43,082 nt of DNA from the IMG/VR virus record IMGVR_UViG_3300021478_000061, positions 1 through 43,082 of that record; one strand, given 5' to 3'. Source of the DNA: a virus. Within the stretch, counting starts at the first letter, position 1; each line of letters starts with the position of its first letter. The notes beneath the pieces are model-generated. The model did not search any database. It saw only the letters and a program-made list of their open reading frames with translations, and was not told where the DNA came from. Below are positions 33,958 through 42,193 of the stretch, piece after piece. Position numbers and translations under genes: made by a program.

Positions 33958-35262
33958 CTACGGCTCACGCTTGCCGGGGCGAGGCCGCCAGATCGAACGC
34001 CCGCGCACGTCGAGCTTCCCGGCCCGTTCCCAGCTCTCGCTCAGCAGGATCGCCCGGATGCGGTTCTGGTCGGCCCGGCTGACGCGGTTGATCGGGGTGT
34101 ACTTCGGGTCTGGCACTTCGTAGCCGTTGCCATCGACCTTGGTCTTCTTCTTGGCGTTGTACTCCAGCACGTCGAGCACATCGCTGAAGGTGACTTCGGT
34201 TTCGCCTTGCAGGAACGCGCGGATCGGATCGGCCCAGGCGTCGTCGGTGTCATAGCGTGCGCGCTGTTGCGGCACGATGTGATCTTCTTCAAAGTCGTCG
34301 TCAGGCCACCACCGTACGCCGCGGTGATAATCGACCACGGCTTGAGCCAAAATCTGATCGCGGTCGCGCACCAGCTCATCGTTGAGGACACGACCGCACT
34401 TCACTGGCCAGAACCGTCGCGCTCCGGTGGCGTCTTTCAGATAAACGTCTTCGTTGGTGGTGCCGATGAACACGCACTGTCGTGGCTCCTCGACTTCAAG
34501 TTTGCCGTACGGCGGCCGGTAGCGTTCGGTCTTGCGGGTGAGGAAGTCTTTGAGGTGAGTAGTTTCGGCGCGACTGAAGGCTTGCATCTCAGAGATTTCT
34601 AATCCCCACTTGCCGCGCAGGTGCAGCGAGGCGTCTTTGATGTTGGCATTGATGTCCGGCATGCCATCGGAAAACCACGGTGCGAACAGGGTTTCTACTG
34701 CCATCGACTTCTTGCGGCCCTGCCGATGTTCAAACACCAGCATGTAATCGACCTTGCAGCCCGGCTCGAAGATGCGGGCGATCATCGAGATCAGAAACAG
34801 CGGGCCGATCATCGGCAGGTACTTGGGATTGTCGGCGACGGCACCGAGATAGTTGGTCAGCCAATCTTTGTTGCGATCAACACCGTCCCATTGCAGGCCG
34901 TTGAGATAGTCGAGCACCGGATGGAAGCTGTGATCCTGGGCCACGGTCATCAGTGCTCGACCGGCATTGCTTTCGCTCATCGAGTGCATGCCGAGATGCT
35001 GCATCCAGCATTGCACTTCGCTGACCACCTTGTCGGTGATCTCGACTGGTTCAGCGTAGCTGTTCAGCGGTTCGTTGATCGGGTGAGTGAGGAACGCCTT
35101 CTTAGCGAAGTCGTCGAATAGCAGCGCGTCGCGAATGCCGTGGTGCCATTGCAGCACGGTCACGGCGTTGGCGAGGTTGGAGAGAATGACGCCGTGATTG
35201 CCGCGCATCACACGTTCGAGCCAAGCGTCGATTTGTGGGAAGTGATGGACGTTGTCGGTCAT
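33958..35262 (-). CDS. VirE/D5-type replicative helicase
   Basis: 434 residues, start at 35262 after GGAGGG with ATGA coupling. Superfamily-3-like ATPase: a degenerate Walker A (EHRQGRKKS, 178-186; the usual GK is KK), LEISEM as Walker B (221-226), FIGTTN (265-270) and the arginine-finger segment TGARRFWPV (279-287). YRPPYGK and the PRQCVFIGTTN context are typical of the virulence-associated E family of phage helicases. The N-terminal 110 residues carry no recognisable primase domain. It probably opens the origin and drives phage replication. Confidence 0.85.
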   Translation of the reverse strand: MTDNVHHFPQIDAWLERVMRGNHGVILSNLANAVTVLQWHHGIRDALLFDDFAKKAFLTHPINEPLNSYAEPVEITDKVVSEVQCWMQHLGMHSMSESNAGRALMTVAQDHSFHPVLDYLNGLQWDGVDRNKDWLTNYLGAVADNPKYLPMIGPLFLISMIARIFEPGCKVDYMLVFEHRQGRKKSMAVETLFAPWFSDGMPDINANIKDASLHLRGKWGLEISEMQAFSRAETTHLKDFLTRKTERYRPPYGKLEVEEPRQCVFIGTTNEDVYLKDATGARRFWPVKCGRVLNDELVRDRDQILAQAVVDYHRGVRWWPDDDFEEDHIVPQQRARYDTDDAWADPIRAFLQGETEVTFSDVLDVLEYNAKKKTKVDGNGYEVPDPKYTPINRVSRADQNRIRAILLSESWERAGKLDVRGRSIWRPRPGKREP

Positions 35263-35546
35263 GGATAGACGCCCTCCTTCGGCCGGATGTCGCCGTAATG
35301 CACGCCGACCTCGGCGAGCGCGTAGCCGATGATCCACTCGACTTCTTCGGTGCCGTACGAGGCCACCAGCCCGTAACGCACCGCCTTGAAGCGCAGTCCG
35401 TCCACTGCCTCGTTGAGCCCGACTTCGCCGCGCTGAAACCGCGTTGCCTGATGCAGCGCGTGGGCCGCGAAGCTCTTTAGATACGGCGGCGCCCGGACAC
35501 TGACGATTGCAGATTTACGAGTGAAATCAAATAGATCGTCGGTCAT
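35259..35546 (-). CDS. Hypothetical protein, 95 aa
   Basis: MTDDLFDFTRKSAIVSVRAP, then FAAHALHQATRFQRGEVGLN and AVDGLRFKAVRYGLVASYGT. Mixed alpha/beta, slightly basic. It is coupled by ATGA to the helicase after it and to the gene before. A replication accessory is plausible from the operon alone. Confidence 0.6.
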   Translation of the reverse strand: MTDDLFDFTRKSAIVSVRAPPYLKSFAAHALHQATRFQRGEVGLNEAVDGLRFKAVRYGLVASYGTEEVEWIIGYALAEVGVHYGDIRPKEGVYP

Positions 35547-35770
35547 TGGACGACCCAGCCATCGAGGTCGTCGCGTAGCCGCGAGAACGTGCGGGCCATG
35601 ATCAGCTGCGCCGCGTCGGCATCCAGCTTCAGTCTTTTGCGCAAGAATTCCAGCTCATCGACGGCGTCGTGCAGCGACAGCAAGTCGAGCTGCCACAACG
35701 TCGCGCGCGCCTCGACGTGAGCAACAAAAACTTTTAGGTTGTCAGGAGATTGTTTGCTCTCTACATTCAC
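35543..35770 (-). CDS. First gene of the replication operon, 75 aa
   Basis: The GTG at 35770 is preferred to a farther upstream start, which would lie over the 35841-35906 hairpins. ACGGAGCC precedes it. Helical: (M)NVESKQSPDNLKVFVAHVEA, then RATLWQLDLLSLHDAVDELE. The codons after the start spell GAGAGCAAACAA, the same string as the phage's early leader, perhaps by chance. No family recognised. Confidence 0.5.
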   Translation of the reverse strand: MNVESKQSPDNLKVFVAHVEARATLWQLDLLSLHDAVDELEFLRKRLKLDADAAQLIMARTFSRLRDDLDGWVVQ

Positions 35771-35840
35771 GACCGTGGCTCCGTTGGTTGTGCCAATGGG
35801 GTTGTGACCTCGGGTGCTTGACAGGCCTCGCGGTAGAGTA

Positions 35841-35906
35841 AGGACCCTGGTGGGGGTCCTGCCGGACTTCATCAGGGGCCAGCTCACAACTGGCCCCTTC
35901 TCTTTT
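35841..35906 (+). terminator. Two hairpins, the second a rho-independent terminator
   Basis: Hairpin 1: AGGACCC (35841-35847) with GGGTCCT (35854-35860). Hairpin 2: GGGGCCAG (35875-35882) with CTGGCCCC (35890-35897), loop CTCACAA, then TTCTCTTTT. The T-run shows that it acts on plus-strand transcription. A TTGACA at 35818-35823 lies just upstream, with no good -10 in register. It may end a short local RNA, or be a site where late transcription is allowed to pass. Confidence 0.7.
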
Positions 35907-35932
35907 CAGGTTTCACATTTCACAGTGCGGTC

Positions 35933-35961
35933 ATTTAACGCTGAGCCGTTCTGTCGTACAA
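35933..35961 (-). promoter_or_regulatory. Possible promoter of the replication operon
   Basis: On the minus strand: -35 TTGTAC (35956-35961), 17-bp spacer, -10 TTAAAT (35933-35938). The predicted RNA would run through both hairpins at 35841-35906 before the GTG at 35770. It lies just before the plus-strand fibre genes, so the 198-base spacer is a divergent control region. Confidence 0.4.
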
Positions 35962-35968
35962 GCAAAGA

Positions 35969-36433
35969 ATGAAAGCGCTGCGCACTTTGAGCCCGCGCGC
36001 CGAGACGCTGGTTGATCAGCACGGCTTCATGCTGGCCAACCCAACTGACGGCAGCGTCGTCGGAATTCGCCCGCCACTGCCCGGCATCCGGCTGGTTTAT
36101 GCACTGCAAACAAATACTCAGAGCGGCCTGACCCGGCGCTACGTTCCATCCATCGCGCCCGGCGAGACCGCTGTGTTCGGCATCGACTACAGCGCCGTCA
36201 TTCCGCTCGGCATCGACATTGCGTCCGGCACCCTGGAAATTCTCCGCCTCGGCGGCATCGCCGACGATGTTACCGCTGGTCCGGTGTCATGGCGGGATCG
36301 CGCGCTGTACGCTACAGTGTCGGCCGTCGCGGGCGCCGACGGCTTCGACTACCAGCTGTTGTGGACCGCCATCGACACTGACGGCAACATCTGGCCGCGG
36401 ACAGCTTTGCTGCTGTGTTCCAGAACCGCATGA
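35969..36433 (+). CDS. Fibre-tail adaptor-like protein, 154 aa
   Basis: First gene of the fibre operon. The second half (LGIDIASGTLEILRLGGIAD, then GADGFDYQLLWTAIDTDG and WPRTALLLC) resembles a beta-sandwich found in small phage proteins annotated as fibre-tail adaptors. In these a strand pair with DYxLxWxAxDxxGxxxxR closes the domain. The ribosome site is weak (AGCAAAGA), so the exact start is uncertain. Probably joins fibre to tail. Confidence 0.55.
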   Translation: MKALRTLSPRAETLVDQHGFMLANPTDGSVVGIRPPLPGIRLVYALQTNTQSGLTRRYVPSIAPGETAVFGIDYSAVIPLGIDIASGTLEILRLGGIADDVTAGPVSWRDRALYATVSAVAGADGFDYQLLWTAIDTDGNIWPRTALLLCSRTA

Positions 36434-36440
36434 GGCGGTC

Positions 36441-36977
36441 ATGCTCGTACCGAACCCACTGACCACCGGGCCGGTCTGGCCGATCACCGGCGACGCGCCC
36501 GATCTGCACGCCATCATCGAGGCGCAGGCCGCCACCATCACCGACCAGGAGGCGTTGCTGCACGCCTATCAGGGCGTGCTCAACACCGCCCAGGCACCGC
36601 CGCCTGCCACCGGCACCGGCAGCGCCACCGGCACCGCCACCTTGACCGTCAGCTCCGCCAACGGCGTCATCCTGATTGGCGCGGCGATCTCCGGCGCCGG
36701 TGTGCCGACCACGCCAGCGCCGACCATCACCGCTGGCCCGCAAGGCGGCGGCAACGGCACTTACACCACCAGCATCGCGCTGACCTTGACCTCGGTGCCC
36801 CTGGTGTTCACCCCCGGTGGCGGCCTAAGCCCCTGGCCGACGCCGTCCGACGCCGACACGCTCAATGCCATCCTTCAGGCTCAGACCGCCGTGCTCCGCA
36901 ATCAGACGGCGCTGCTGATGCAGTACCAAGACCTGCTCAACGTCTCGCAGACACCGGCGCCGCCCACCGGGCCATAA
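36441..36977 (+). CDS. Fibre-associated protein with internal duplication, 178 aa
   Basis: The start follows GAGGCGGTC. An N-terminal unit (LHAIIEAQAATITDQEALLH, AYQGVLNTAQAPPPATG) is repeated at the C-terminus (LNAILQAQTAVLRNQTALLM, QYQDLLNVSQTPAPPTG). Between is a Gly/Thr-rich beta-like region (GTGSATGTATLTVSSANGVI). Two copies of one short helical segment around a beta centre suggest a trimerising linker. No family recognised. Confidence 0.6.
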   Translation: MLVPNPLTTGPVWPITGDAPDLHAIIEAQAATITDQEALLHAYQGVLNTAQAPPPATGTGSATGTATLTVSSANGVILIGAAISGAGVPTTPAPTITAGPQGGGNGTYTTSIALTLTSVPLVFTPGGGLSPWPTPSDADTLNAILQAQTAVLRNQTALLMQYQDLLNVSQTPAPPTGP

Positions 36978-36987
36978 GGGGGTAGCC

Positions 36988-39780
36988 GTGGCTCTGGCTG
37001 ACGACTTCATCCTGAACGTCCGCCAAATTCTGCAATACCAGCAGCAGACCTCGGTGCTGCCGACCGACGGCTTTTTGTTGCAGACCGGCGGCCTCGGCGG
37101 TCCCTATGGCTGGGCCACCTTCCCCGACGCCGCTGCCACCGCCATGCTGCTCGGCGGCTATCTCAATCTGGCGCCCAACGGCGCTGGCGGCATCGCCTTC
37201 AACGGCGCCGTGCTCGGCTTCGCCAACGGCTCGTTCGAATTTACCGAGGATGTCAAAGTCCCGTCGCTGCACAGCGAAGGCAACATCTTCGTCAACGGCA
37301 ACGCGCTGGCGACCCAGATCGAAGTCACCGGGCTGTTCGACTTCCTGCTCGAGAACACGGTGTCGAGCTTCAACGGCCGCACCGGCGAGGTGCAGCTCGA
37401 AACCGACGACGTGCTGCGCGCCGGTGGAGCTCCGATCTGGGACGCCCACTTCGGCGGCCACATCACCGCGCCGACGCCCTGGGACGTGCGCGCCAACGAC
37501 GACACCGTCGCCACCACCAGCTGGGTGCAGCAGGTCATCTGCCAGCAGGGCGTCCGCAGCTTCATGTGCCGCCACGGCGACATCGTGTTGACCGCCGACG
37601 ATGTGTCCTTCGCGCTGACCCAGCCCGGCGTCTATGGCCGCGCCAACACCCCGCCAGCAGGCGACGCCAGCAACCGCATTGCCACCACGCTGTTTTGTGA
37701 CGGCATCCTCGACGACGCCAAGCTGTACACCGATCAGGAGCTGCTGGGCCTGCCGACCGCGGCCGAGATGGCGCTGTTCGCGCCCATCGACAGCCCGCAA
37801 TTCACCGGCATCCCGACCGCGCCCACCGCGGCGCAGACCGTCAATTCGGGCCAGCTCGCCACCACCGCCTTTGTCCACGCCGCCGTCACCGCCTCGACCA
37901 CCGGGGTGGCCTCGTTCAATACCCGTACTGGAGCGGTACTTCTGACCACCGCCGATGTCACCGGCGCTGGTGGCGCCACCTTGGCCAGTCCGGCCTTCAC
38001 CGGCAATCCCACCGCGCCGACCCAGACCTCCGGCGACAGCTCGACCCGGCTGGCCACCACCGCCTTTGTGGCCGCCGCAGTCGGCGGGGTGGCCGCAGGC
38101 GTGACCAGCTTCAATACCAGGACCGGGTCGGTCACTCTGCAAGCCGCTGATCTCACTGCGGTCGGCGGCGCACTACTAGCGAGCCCGACTTTTTCTGGTC
38201 TGCCGTCGGCGCCGACGCCTGCGCCCACCGACAACACCACCCGGCTGGCGACCACGCAGTATGTCACCGCCGCCCTGGCCGCATTGCCAGCGCCAGTCAG
38301 CTCGTTCAACGGCCGCACCGGCGCGGTCAACTTCCAGGCATCCGACATCTCGGCGGTCGGCGGTGCGCTCCTGGTCTCGCCGAACTTCACCGGCAACCCG
38401 ACCGCGCCCACCCAGGCGCCGGGCTCAAGCGACACCAAGCTGGCCACCACCGCCTTTGTCGCTGCCGCGGTCGCCGCCTCGGTGTCCGGGGTGTCGACCT
38501 TCAATGGCCGCAGCGGCGCCGTCACCCTGGTGGCTGGCGATCTCACGGCCGCGGGCGGCGCTTTGCTGGCGAGCCCGACCTTCACCGGCGTCCCGGCGGC
38601 GCCCACCGCCACTGCGGGGACGAACTCGGCGCAATTGGCCACCACGGCGTTTGTGCAGGCAGCGCTCAGCGCGGCCCCTGGCGGCGTCTCCTCGTTCAAC
38701 TCGCGCACCGGCGCCATCACCTTGCTGGGCGCCGATGTGTCGGCCGCGGGCGGCGCGCTCAACGCCTCCCCGGCCTTCACCGGCAATCCGACCGCGCCGA
38801 CGCCCAACCCTGGCGACAACGACACCAGCATCGCCACCACCGCGTTCGTGCAGGCGGCCTTGGCCAGTGCGGGCGGCGTCAATTCCTTCAACGGCCGCGC
38901 CGGAGCGGTGACGCTCAATGCCGCCGATGTGTTTGCTGCCGCGGGCGCCATCTACCGGCAGGCGGCGACGCCACCGGCCACCGCCAGCGAAACGCTGTGG
39001 TTCGATCAGATCGGCGGCCAGCTCTATGTCCAGTATGTCGATCCGACGACCAGCGCCAAAACCTGGGTGGTGGCCAATCAGCCGGTCGCCTCGGGCATCC
39101 TTTACAGCTCCAGCACCTATCCGGGCGTCAATGGTTCGGGCAGCGCCACCACCACGGCGGCGACCTTCACCACGCCAGCCAACTCAAGCGTCAACACCAT
39201 CTACAAAATCCGCCAGCAGGCCGCCGGTGGCGGTGGTGGTGCGGTCAACACCGGCTCCACGATGGTCGGCTCTGCTGGCGGCGGCGGCGAGTTCAAGGAG
39301 TATTTGCTCTCGGGTGTGGCGGCCTCGACGCCGATTGTGCTGGCGGTCGGCAATGGCGGCGCAGGCGGGGTGCAGGGCGTCAGCGCACCGGGCGCTGGCG
39401 GCGCCACCACGCTGAGCATCGCCGCCACCTCTAGCTCGATTGTTTGCACCGCTGGCGGTCCTGGCATCAATGTCTCGGGCGCGACCTTCCAGTATTCTGG
39501 CAAGGGCGGCGACGCCGGTGCCACCACAGCGGGCACTGCCACGGTGCAGATGATCAGGCAGTGCGCTGGCGGCGATGGTGCCAACACGGCGGTGGCGACC
39601 ACGCCTCCGGTTGGCGGCACCTCGGCCATGGGCGTGCCTTCGGTCGGCGCGCCGACCGGCAGTCCGGCTAACGGTGATGGCGGTGGCTATGGCACTGGCG
39701 GCGCTGGTGCCTGGACCGTCAGCGCCAGCGGTCATCTCGGCCGTGGCGGTGTCGTCATGATCGAACGGATCGCGGGGTAG
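36988..39780 (+). CDS. Long modular tail fibre, 930 aa
   Basis: GTG start after TAAGGGGG. N-terminal region (DDFILNVRQILQYQQQTSVL) likely binds the tail. Then come repeated units of about 65 residues, each with SFNxRTGAV, then LxAxDVxAxGGALLASPxF and TGNPTAPT, then LATTAFVxAA. Eight SFN-type starts are visible. The last 230 residues are Gly/Ser/Thr-rich with a glycine tail motif (GKGGDAGATTAGTATVQ) and end HLGRGGVVMIERIAG. It is the host-recognition fibre of this phage. The repeats resemble those of prophage and podovirus side fibres. Confidence 0.85.
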   Translation: MALADDFILNVRQILQYQQQTSVLPTDGFLLQTGGLGGPYGWATFPDAAATAMLLGGYLNLAPNGAGGIAFNGAVLGFANGSFEFTEDVKVPSLHSEGNIFVNGNALATQIEVTGLFDFLLENTVSSFNGRTGEVQLETDDVLRAGGAPIWDAHFGGHITAPTPWDVRANDDTVATTSWVQQVICQQGVRSFMCRHGDIVLTADDVSFALTQPGVYGRANTPPAGDASNRIATTLFCDGILDDAKLYTDQELLGLPTAAEMALFAPIDSPQFTGIPTAPTAAQTVNSGQLATTAFVHAAVTASTTGVASFNTRTGAVLLTTADVTGAGGATLASPAFTGNPTAPTQTSGDSSTRLATTAFVAAAVGGVAAGVTSFNTRTGSVTLQAADLTAVGGALLASPTFSGLPSAPTPAPTDNTTRLATTQYVTAALAALPAPVSSFNGRTGAVNFQASDISAVGGALLVSPNFTGNPTAPTQAPGSSDTKLATTAFVAAAVAASVSGVSTFNGRSGAVTLVAGDLTAAGGALLASPTFTGVPAAPTATAGTNSAQLATTAFVQAALSAAPGGVSSFNSRTGAITLLGADVSAAGGALNASPAFTGNPTAPTPNPGDNDTSIATTAFVQAALASAGGVNSFNGRAGAVTLNAADVFAAAGAIYRQAATPPATASETLWFDQIGGQLYVQYVDPTTSAKTWVVANQPVASGILYSSSTYPGVNGSGSATTTAATFTTPANSSVNTIYKIRQQAAGGGGGAVNTGSTMVGSAGGGGEFKEYLLSGVAASTPIVLAVGNGGAGGVQGVSAPGAGGATTLSIAATSSSIVCTAGGPGINVSGATFQYSGKGGDAGATTAGTATVQMIRQCAGGDGANTAVATTPPVGGTSAMGVPSVGAPTGSPANGDGGGYGTGGAGAWTVSASGHLGRGGVVMIERIAG
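37361..38940 (+). repeat. Tandem protein-coding repeats in the fibre gene (about 193 bp period)
   Basis: DNA starts of the SFN units fall near 37361, 37549, 37906, 38099, 38292, 38486, 38680 and 38872. The last six are spaced 192-196 bases, a 64-65 residue module. Copies vary (FNTR, FNGR, FNSR; ASPAFTGNP, ASPTFSGLP, SPNFTGNP), so they evolved by duplication then drift, not by recent copying. Confidence 0.8.
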
Positions 39781-39783
39781 GCC

Positions 39784-40449
39784 ATGACGCTGTCTTTCCC
39801 GCCATCACCTTCGGTCGGCCAGGGCTACCAGCAATTCCAATGGGACGGCGCCAAGTGGGTGCCCAATCCCGGCGCGGTGCCCGGCCTCGTCACCAGCGTC
39901 AACGGCCAGTCTGGTGCGGTCAACCTGCTCGGCTCGCGGGTGCTGATCCTGCGCCAGGATGTCAGCGCCGCGGTCGCCAGTGTCAATTTCATCTCCGGTA
40001 TCGACAGCACCTACGACGAGTTCGAGCTGCACTGGTACGGCGTGCAGACCACCGGCGGCAGCTTTCTGTTTGCTCGCACTTCGAACAACAACGGCGCGTC
40101 GTGGGACGCTGGCACGTCGTATTCCTATGCGACGATGTTCGGCAACAGCTCGGCACCGGCGGCCTCGGGTGGTGGCGCCAACAACGCCTCGCTCATGCAA
40201 ATCTCCAATTCGATTGATCAGACCAGCAGCCGCATTAGCAGTGGCGTGATGAATTTTTGGCCGCGGCCTTCAGGGCAGAGTTCGTCGTTGCTGACCAGAT
40301 CGCACACCACCAACAATGCCAATGGCTTGCTGGTCGCGATGGCGTCTGGGCTCAACACCAACGCCACCGGCATGAATGGCCTGCAAATCGGCGCCAACAC
40401 CGGCACCATCACCGCCGGTACCTTCATCTTGTACGGGGTCAAAAAATGA
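39784..40449 (+). CDS. Fibre or tip protein, 221 aa
   Basis: Begins MTLSFPPSPSVGQGYQQFQW and carries one WDGAKWVPN module like those of the 352-residue fibre gene, followed by SVNGQSGAVNLL, a short form of the fibre repeat start. The C-terminal 170 residues are beta-rich (FELHWYGVQTTGGSFLFART; GLQIGANTGTITAGTFILYG), like a trimeric receptor-binding head. GGCC precedes the ATG. Confidence 0.65.
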   Translation: MTLSFPPSPSVGQGYQQFQWDGAKWVPNPGAVPGLVTSVNGQSGAVNLLGSRVLILRQDVSAAVASVNFISGIDSTYDEFELHWYGVQTTGGSFLFARTSNNNGASWDAGTSYSYATMFGNSSAPAASGGGANNASLMQISNSIDQTSSRISSGVMNFWPRPSGQSSSLLTRSHTTNNANGLLVAMASGLNTNATGMNGLQIGANTGTITAGTFILYGVKK

Positions 40450-40748
40450 CCAACACCGAGCGACCGCAGAAGCTGGTCGATGGTAAGCTGATGGATTGCA
40501 GCGACCAGGACATCGCGCAGGCCGAAGCTGATCGCCTGCGCGCCGAGGCCGAGCAGAAAGAGCAGCCGACCCAGCAGCGAGGAACACATGAGCAGCATCG
40601 AGCTGAGCGATCAGGAGTGGGGCCAAGTGATGGGCGAGCTGAGCAAGTCGGAGTGGCGGGTCGCCAATCCGCTGCTGATGAAGATGGGCGAACAGCTCCG
40701 CCAGCAGCACCTACAAAAGCAAGCCTTCGACGATCAACAAAGACGTGA
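40446..40748 (+). CDS. Hypothetical fibre-operon protein, 100 aa
   Basis: ATGA coupling to the fibre gene. Residues 1-48 (PQKLVDGKLMDCSDQDIAQA, EADRLRAEAEQKEQPTQQ) look like a small helical protein with the VDGxxMxCSxxDIAxxEADR pattern seen in fibre-associated small phage proteins. The C-terminal half overlaps the next gene by 161 bases in another frame and may be extra sequence. Function unknown. Confidence 0.45.
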   Translation: MTNTERPQKLVDGKLMDCSDQDIAQAEADRLRAEAEQKEQPTQQRGTHEQHRAERSGVGPSDGRAEQVGVAGRQSAADEDGRTAPPAAPTKASLRRSTKT

Positions 40749-40818
40749 GCAGGCCGCGTTCGACGCGGCGCGCGGCATCAAGCCTGATGCCAACGGCAAG
40801 GAGGTCCACAATGAATAA
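40588..40818 (+). CDS. Hypothetical helical protein, 76 aa
   Basis: ATG after GAGGAACAC. SSIELSDQEWGQVMGELSKS, then LLMKMGEQLRQQHLQKQAFD predict helices with Gln/Glu-rich coiled-coil character. Overlaps the previous frame by 161 bases and the next by 8. A fibre chaperone is conceivable from position only. Confidence 0.5.
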   Translation: MSSIELSDQEWGQVMGELSKSEWRVANPLLMKMGEQLRQQHLQKQAFDDQQRREQAAFDAARGIKPDANGKEVHNE

Positions 40819-41869
40819 GATCGTCCGCATGCCGCGCGGCGGCCCGGTGTCGGCGGTGCCGCGGGCAACTCCGGCGCCGCCAGTCCCCGGCCAGCAGGAT
40901 GGCGATTGGATGTGGGATGGCACCCGCTGGGTTTGTTGCTCGCCGTGCGACGACGGCTCGGTGCCGCCATTCCCGTTCTGCCCGCCGCCCGGCTTTCCGC
41001 CGCCGGGCTGTCCGCCGTGGTTCTCCGGACAGAATTCGCCGCCCTGGTATCCGGGCGCCAATGCCGGTGTCAGCTTCGGCGCCACTGCGCCACCCAATCC
41101 GGTGCGTGGCCATTTCTGGTGGAACGGCCTGACGCTGTTCTTGTTTGATGGCGCGGTCTGGGTGCCGGTCGGCGGCACTAGTGCTGGCGGCAACACGCCG
41201 CCGAGCGGCACGCCGCCTGCCAATCCGGTGCCGGGCCAGCAATGGTTCAACGGCACCACCTTGTTTGTTTGGGACGGCAATGCCTGGATACCTGTCAGTC
41301 AGACCAAGACCTACATCCAGGCCACTGCGCCACCGGCGCCCAATCCCGGTGACACGTGGTGGAACGGCACGCAGTTCTTTATCTGGTCCGGCTCGGCCTG
41401 GGATCTGGTCGGCCCTGGCGCCACCGTTGGTCCGACGCCGACCACGGCGCTGGTGTTCTCCTTGCAGCAGCCTGCCAACCTCACGGTTGGCGGTGCCAGT
41501 GCCTGGACCATCATGCCCTACACGGCAACGCCGCTGGTTGACACCCAGGGCATGTGGGACGCGGTGCAGCACAAGCTGACGCCCAAAGTGCCGGGCTATT
41601 ACTTCATCGAGGTTCGCGGCGGCTCCGACACCGGCACTGGCGGCATCGCCATCCTGAAGAACGACCCCGGCACCTTCGGCAGTGTCGCCTCCAGCTCGAA
41701 CGTCATCATCGGCAACGGCAGCAGCGCCAATGGCGGCTGGATCACCGCAGTCGGCATCAGCCAGTTCAATGGCACCTCGGACTTCTTCCGCGTCTGGGGC
41801 TGGTCGTCGGACGGCATCATGTCGAATGTCGGATCGAGCCCGGCGGTGGCCGCAGTGATCATGCCGTGA
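40811..41869 (+). CDS. Fibre protein with WWNG/WDG modules, 352 aa
   Basis: AAGGAGG six bases before the ATG. Four short modules of the form GxxWWNGxxLFxWDGxAWVPVG are at about residues 27-41, 99-121, 142-163 and 180-201, with a Cys/Pro-rich insert (PFPFCPPPGFPPPGCPPW) between the first two. The last 140 residues (TVGGASAWTIMPYTATPLVD, KVPGYYFIEVRGGSDTG) look like a trimeric C1q/TNF-like jelly-roll tip. Likely a second receptor-binding or appendage protein. Ends tail-to-tail with the next minus-strand gene. Confidence 0.65.
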   Translation: MNKIVRMPRGGPVSAVPRATPAPPVPGQQDGDWMWDGTRWVCCSPCDDGSVPPFPFCPPPGFPPPGCPPWFSGQNSPPWYPGANAGVSFGATAPPNPVRGHFWWNGLTLFLFDGAVWVPVGGTSAGGNTPPSGTPPANPVPGQQWFNGTTLFVWDGNAWIPVSQTKTYIQATAPPAPNPGDTWWNGTQFFIWSGSAWDLVGPGATVGPTPTTALVFSLQQPANLTVGGASAWTIMPYTATPLVDTQGMWDAVQHKLTPKVPGYYFIEVRGGSDTGTGGIAILKNDPGTFGSVASSSNVIIGNGSSANGGWITAVGISQFNGTSDFFRVWGWSSDGIMSNVGSSPAVAAVIMP

Positions 41870-42169
41870 TCACGGCGCCACTTCGTTGTTGTTGACCGGA
41901 ATGCCGCGCGGGATGACCTCGGGGAGCCTTAAGATCGAACCGCTCGGCTTGCCGACGCGGCAGTCGCGGACATCGCTGGCTAATTTTTCGATCAGGTTCA
42001 TCTGCGACTTGTTGCGCTCCTGGGCATTGTTGGCGACGGCGCCGAGCACGTAGCCAGCGAAGCCGAGGAACGCGACGTTGACGACCAACAGCGCAATCGC
42101 CAGCGGCTGCGACTGCATCGCGGTGACCGCAGCGGTGCCGACCTTCCCGGCTTCTTCGGTGACGCCCAT
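41870..42169 (-). CDS. Membrane protein A of a tandem pair, 99 aa
   Basis: Residues 24-48 are a membrane helix (LAIALLVVNVAFLGFAGYVL). A charged helix follows (ERNKSQMNLIEKLASDVRDC). Paralogous to the neighbouring gene: TEEAG near the start, then (S/Q)(T/Q)P and xLxLVVxNV, and a single Cys at the end of the second helix in both. Candidate holin or spanin-type protein. No family named. Confidence 0.55.
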   Translation of the reverse strand: MGVTEEAGKVGTAAVTAMQSQPLAIALLVVNVAFLGFAGYVLGAVANNAQERNKSQMNLIEKLASDVRDCRVGKPSGSILRLPEVIPRGIPVNNNEVAP

Positions 42170-42193
42170 GCTCAGCTCGTCAGGTGCGCTGCC

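Noticed and set aside
33940-34602. Plus-strand 220-codon frame opposite the helicase
   Set aside because: The minus strand carries clear VirE helicase motifs across the same bases. The plus-strand frame has no family features.
37361-38940. Regularly spaced repeats considered as a CRISPR array
   Set aside because: The period is about 193 bp, in frame within a fibre gene, and copies diverge in the manner of protein modules. No short identical repeats with unique spacers are present.
37734-38951. Long minus-strand open frame (405 codons) opposite the tail fibre, and a similar 401-codon one at 36937-38142
   Set aside because: They are mirror frames of the repetitive, GC-rich fibre gene. Their Ala/Val/Pro composition follows from the opposite codons, and no ribosome site or recognisable domain supports them.
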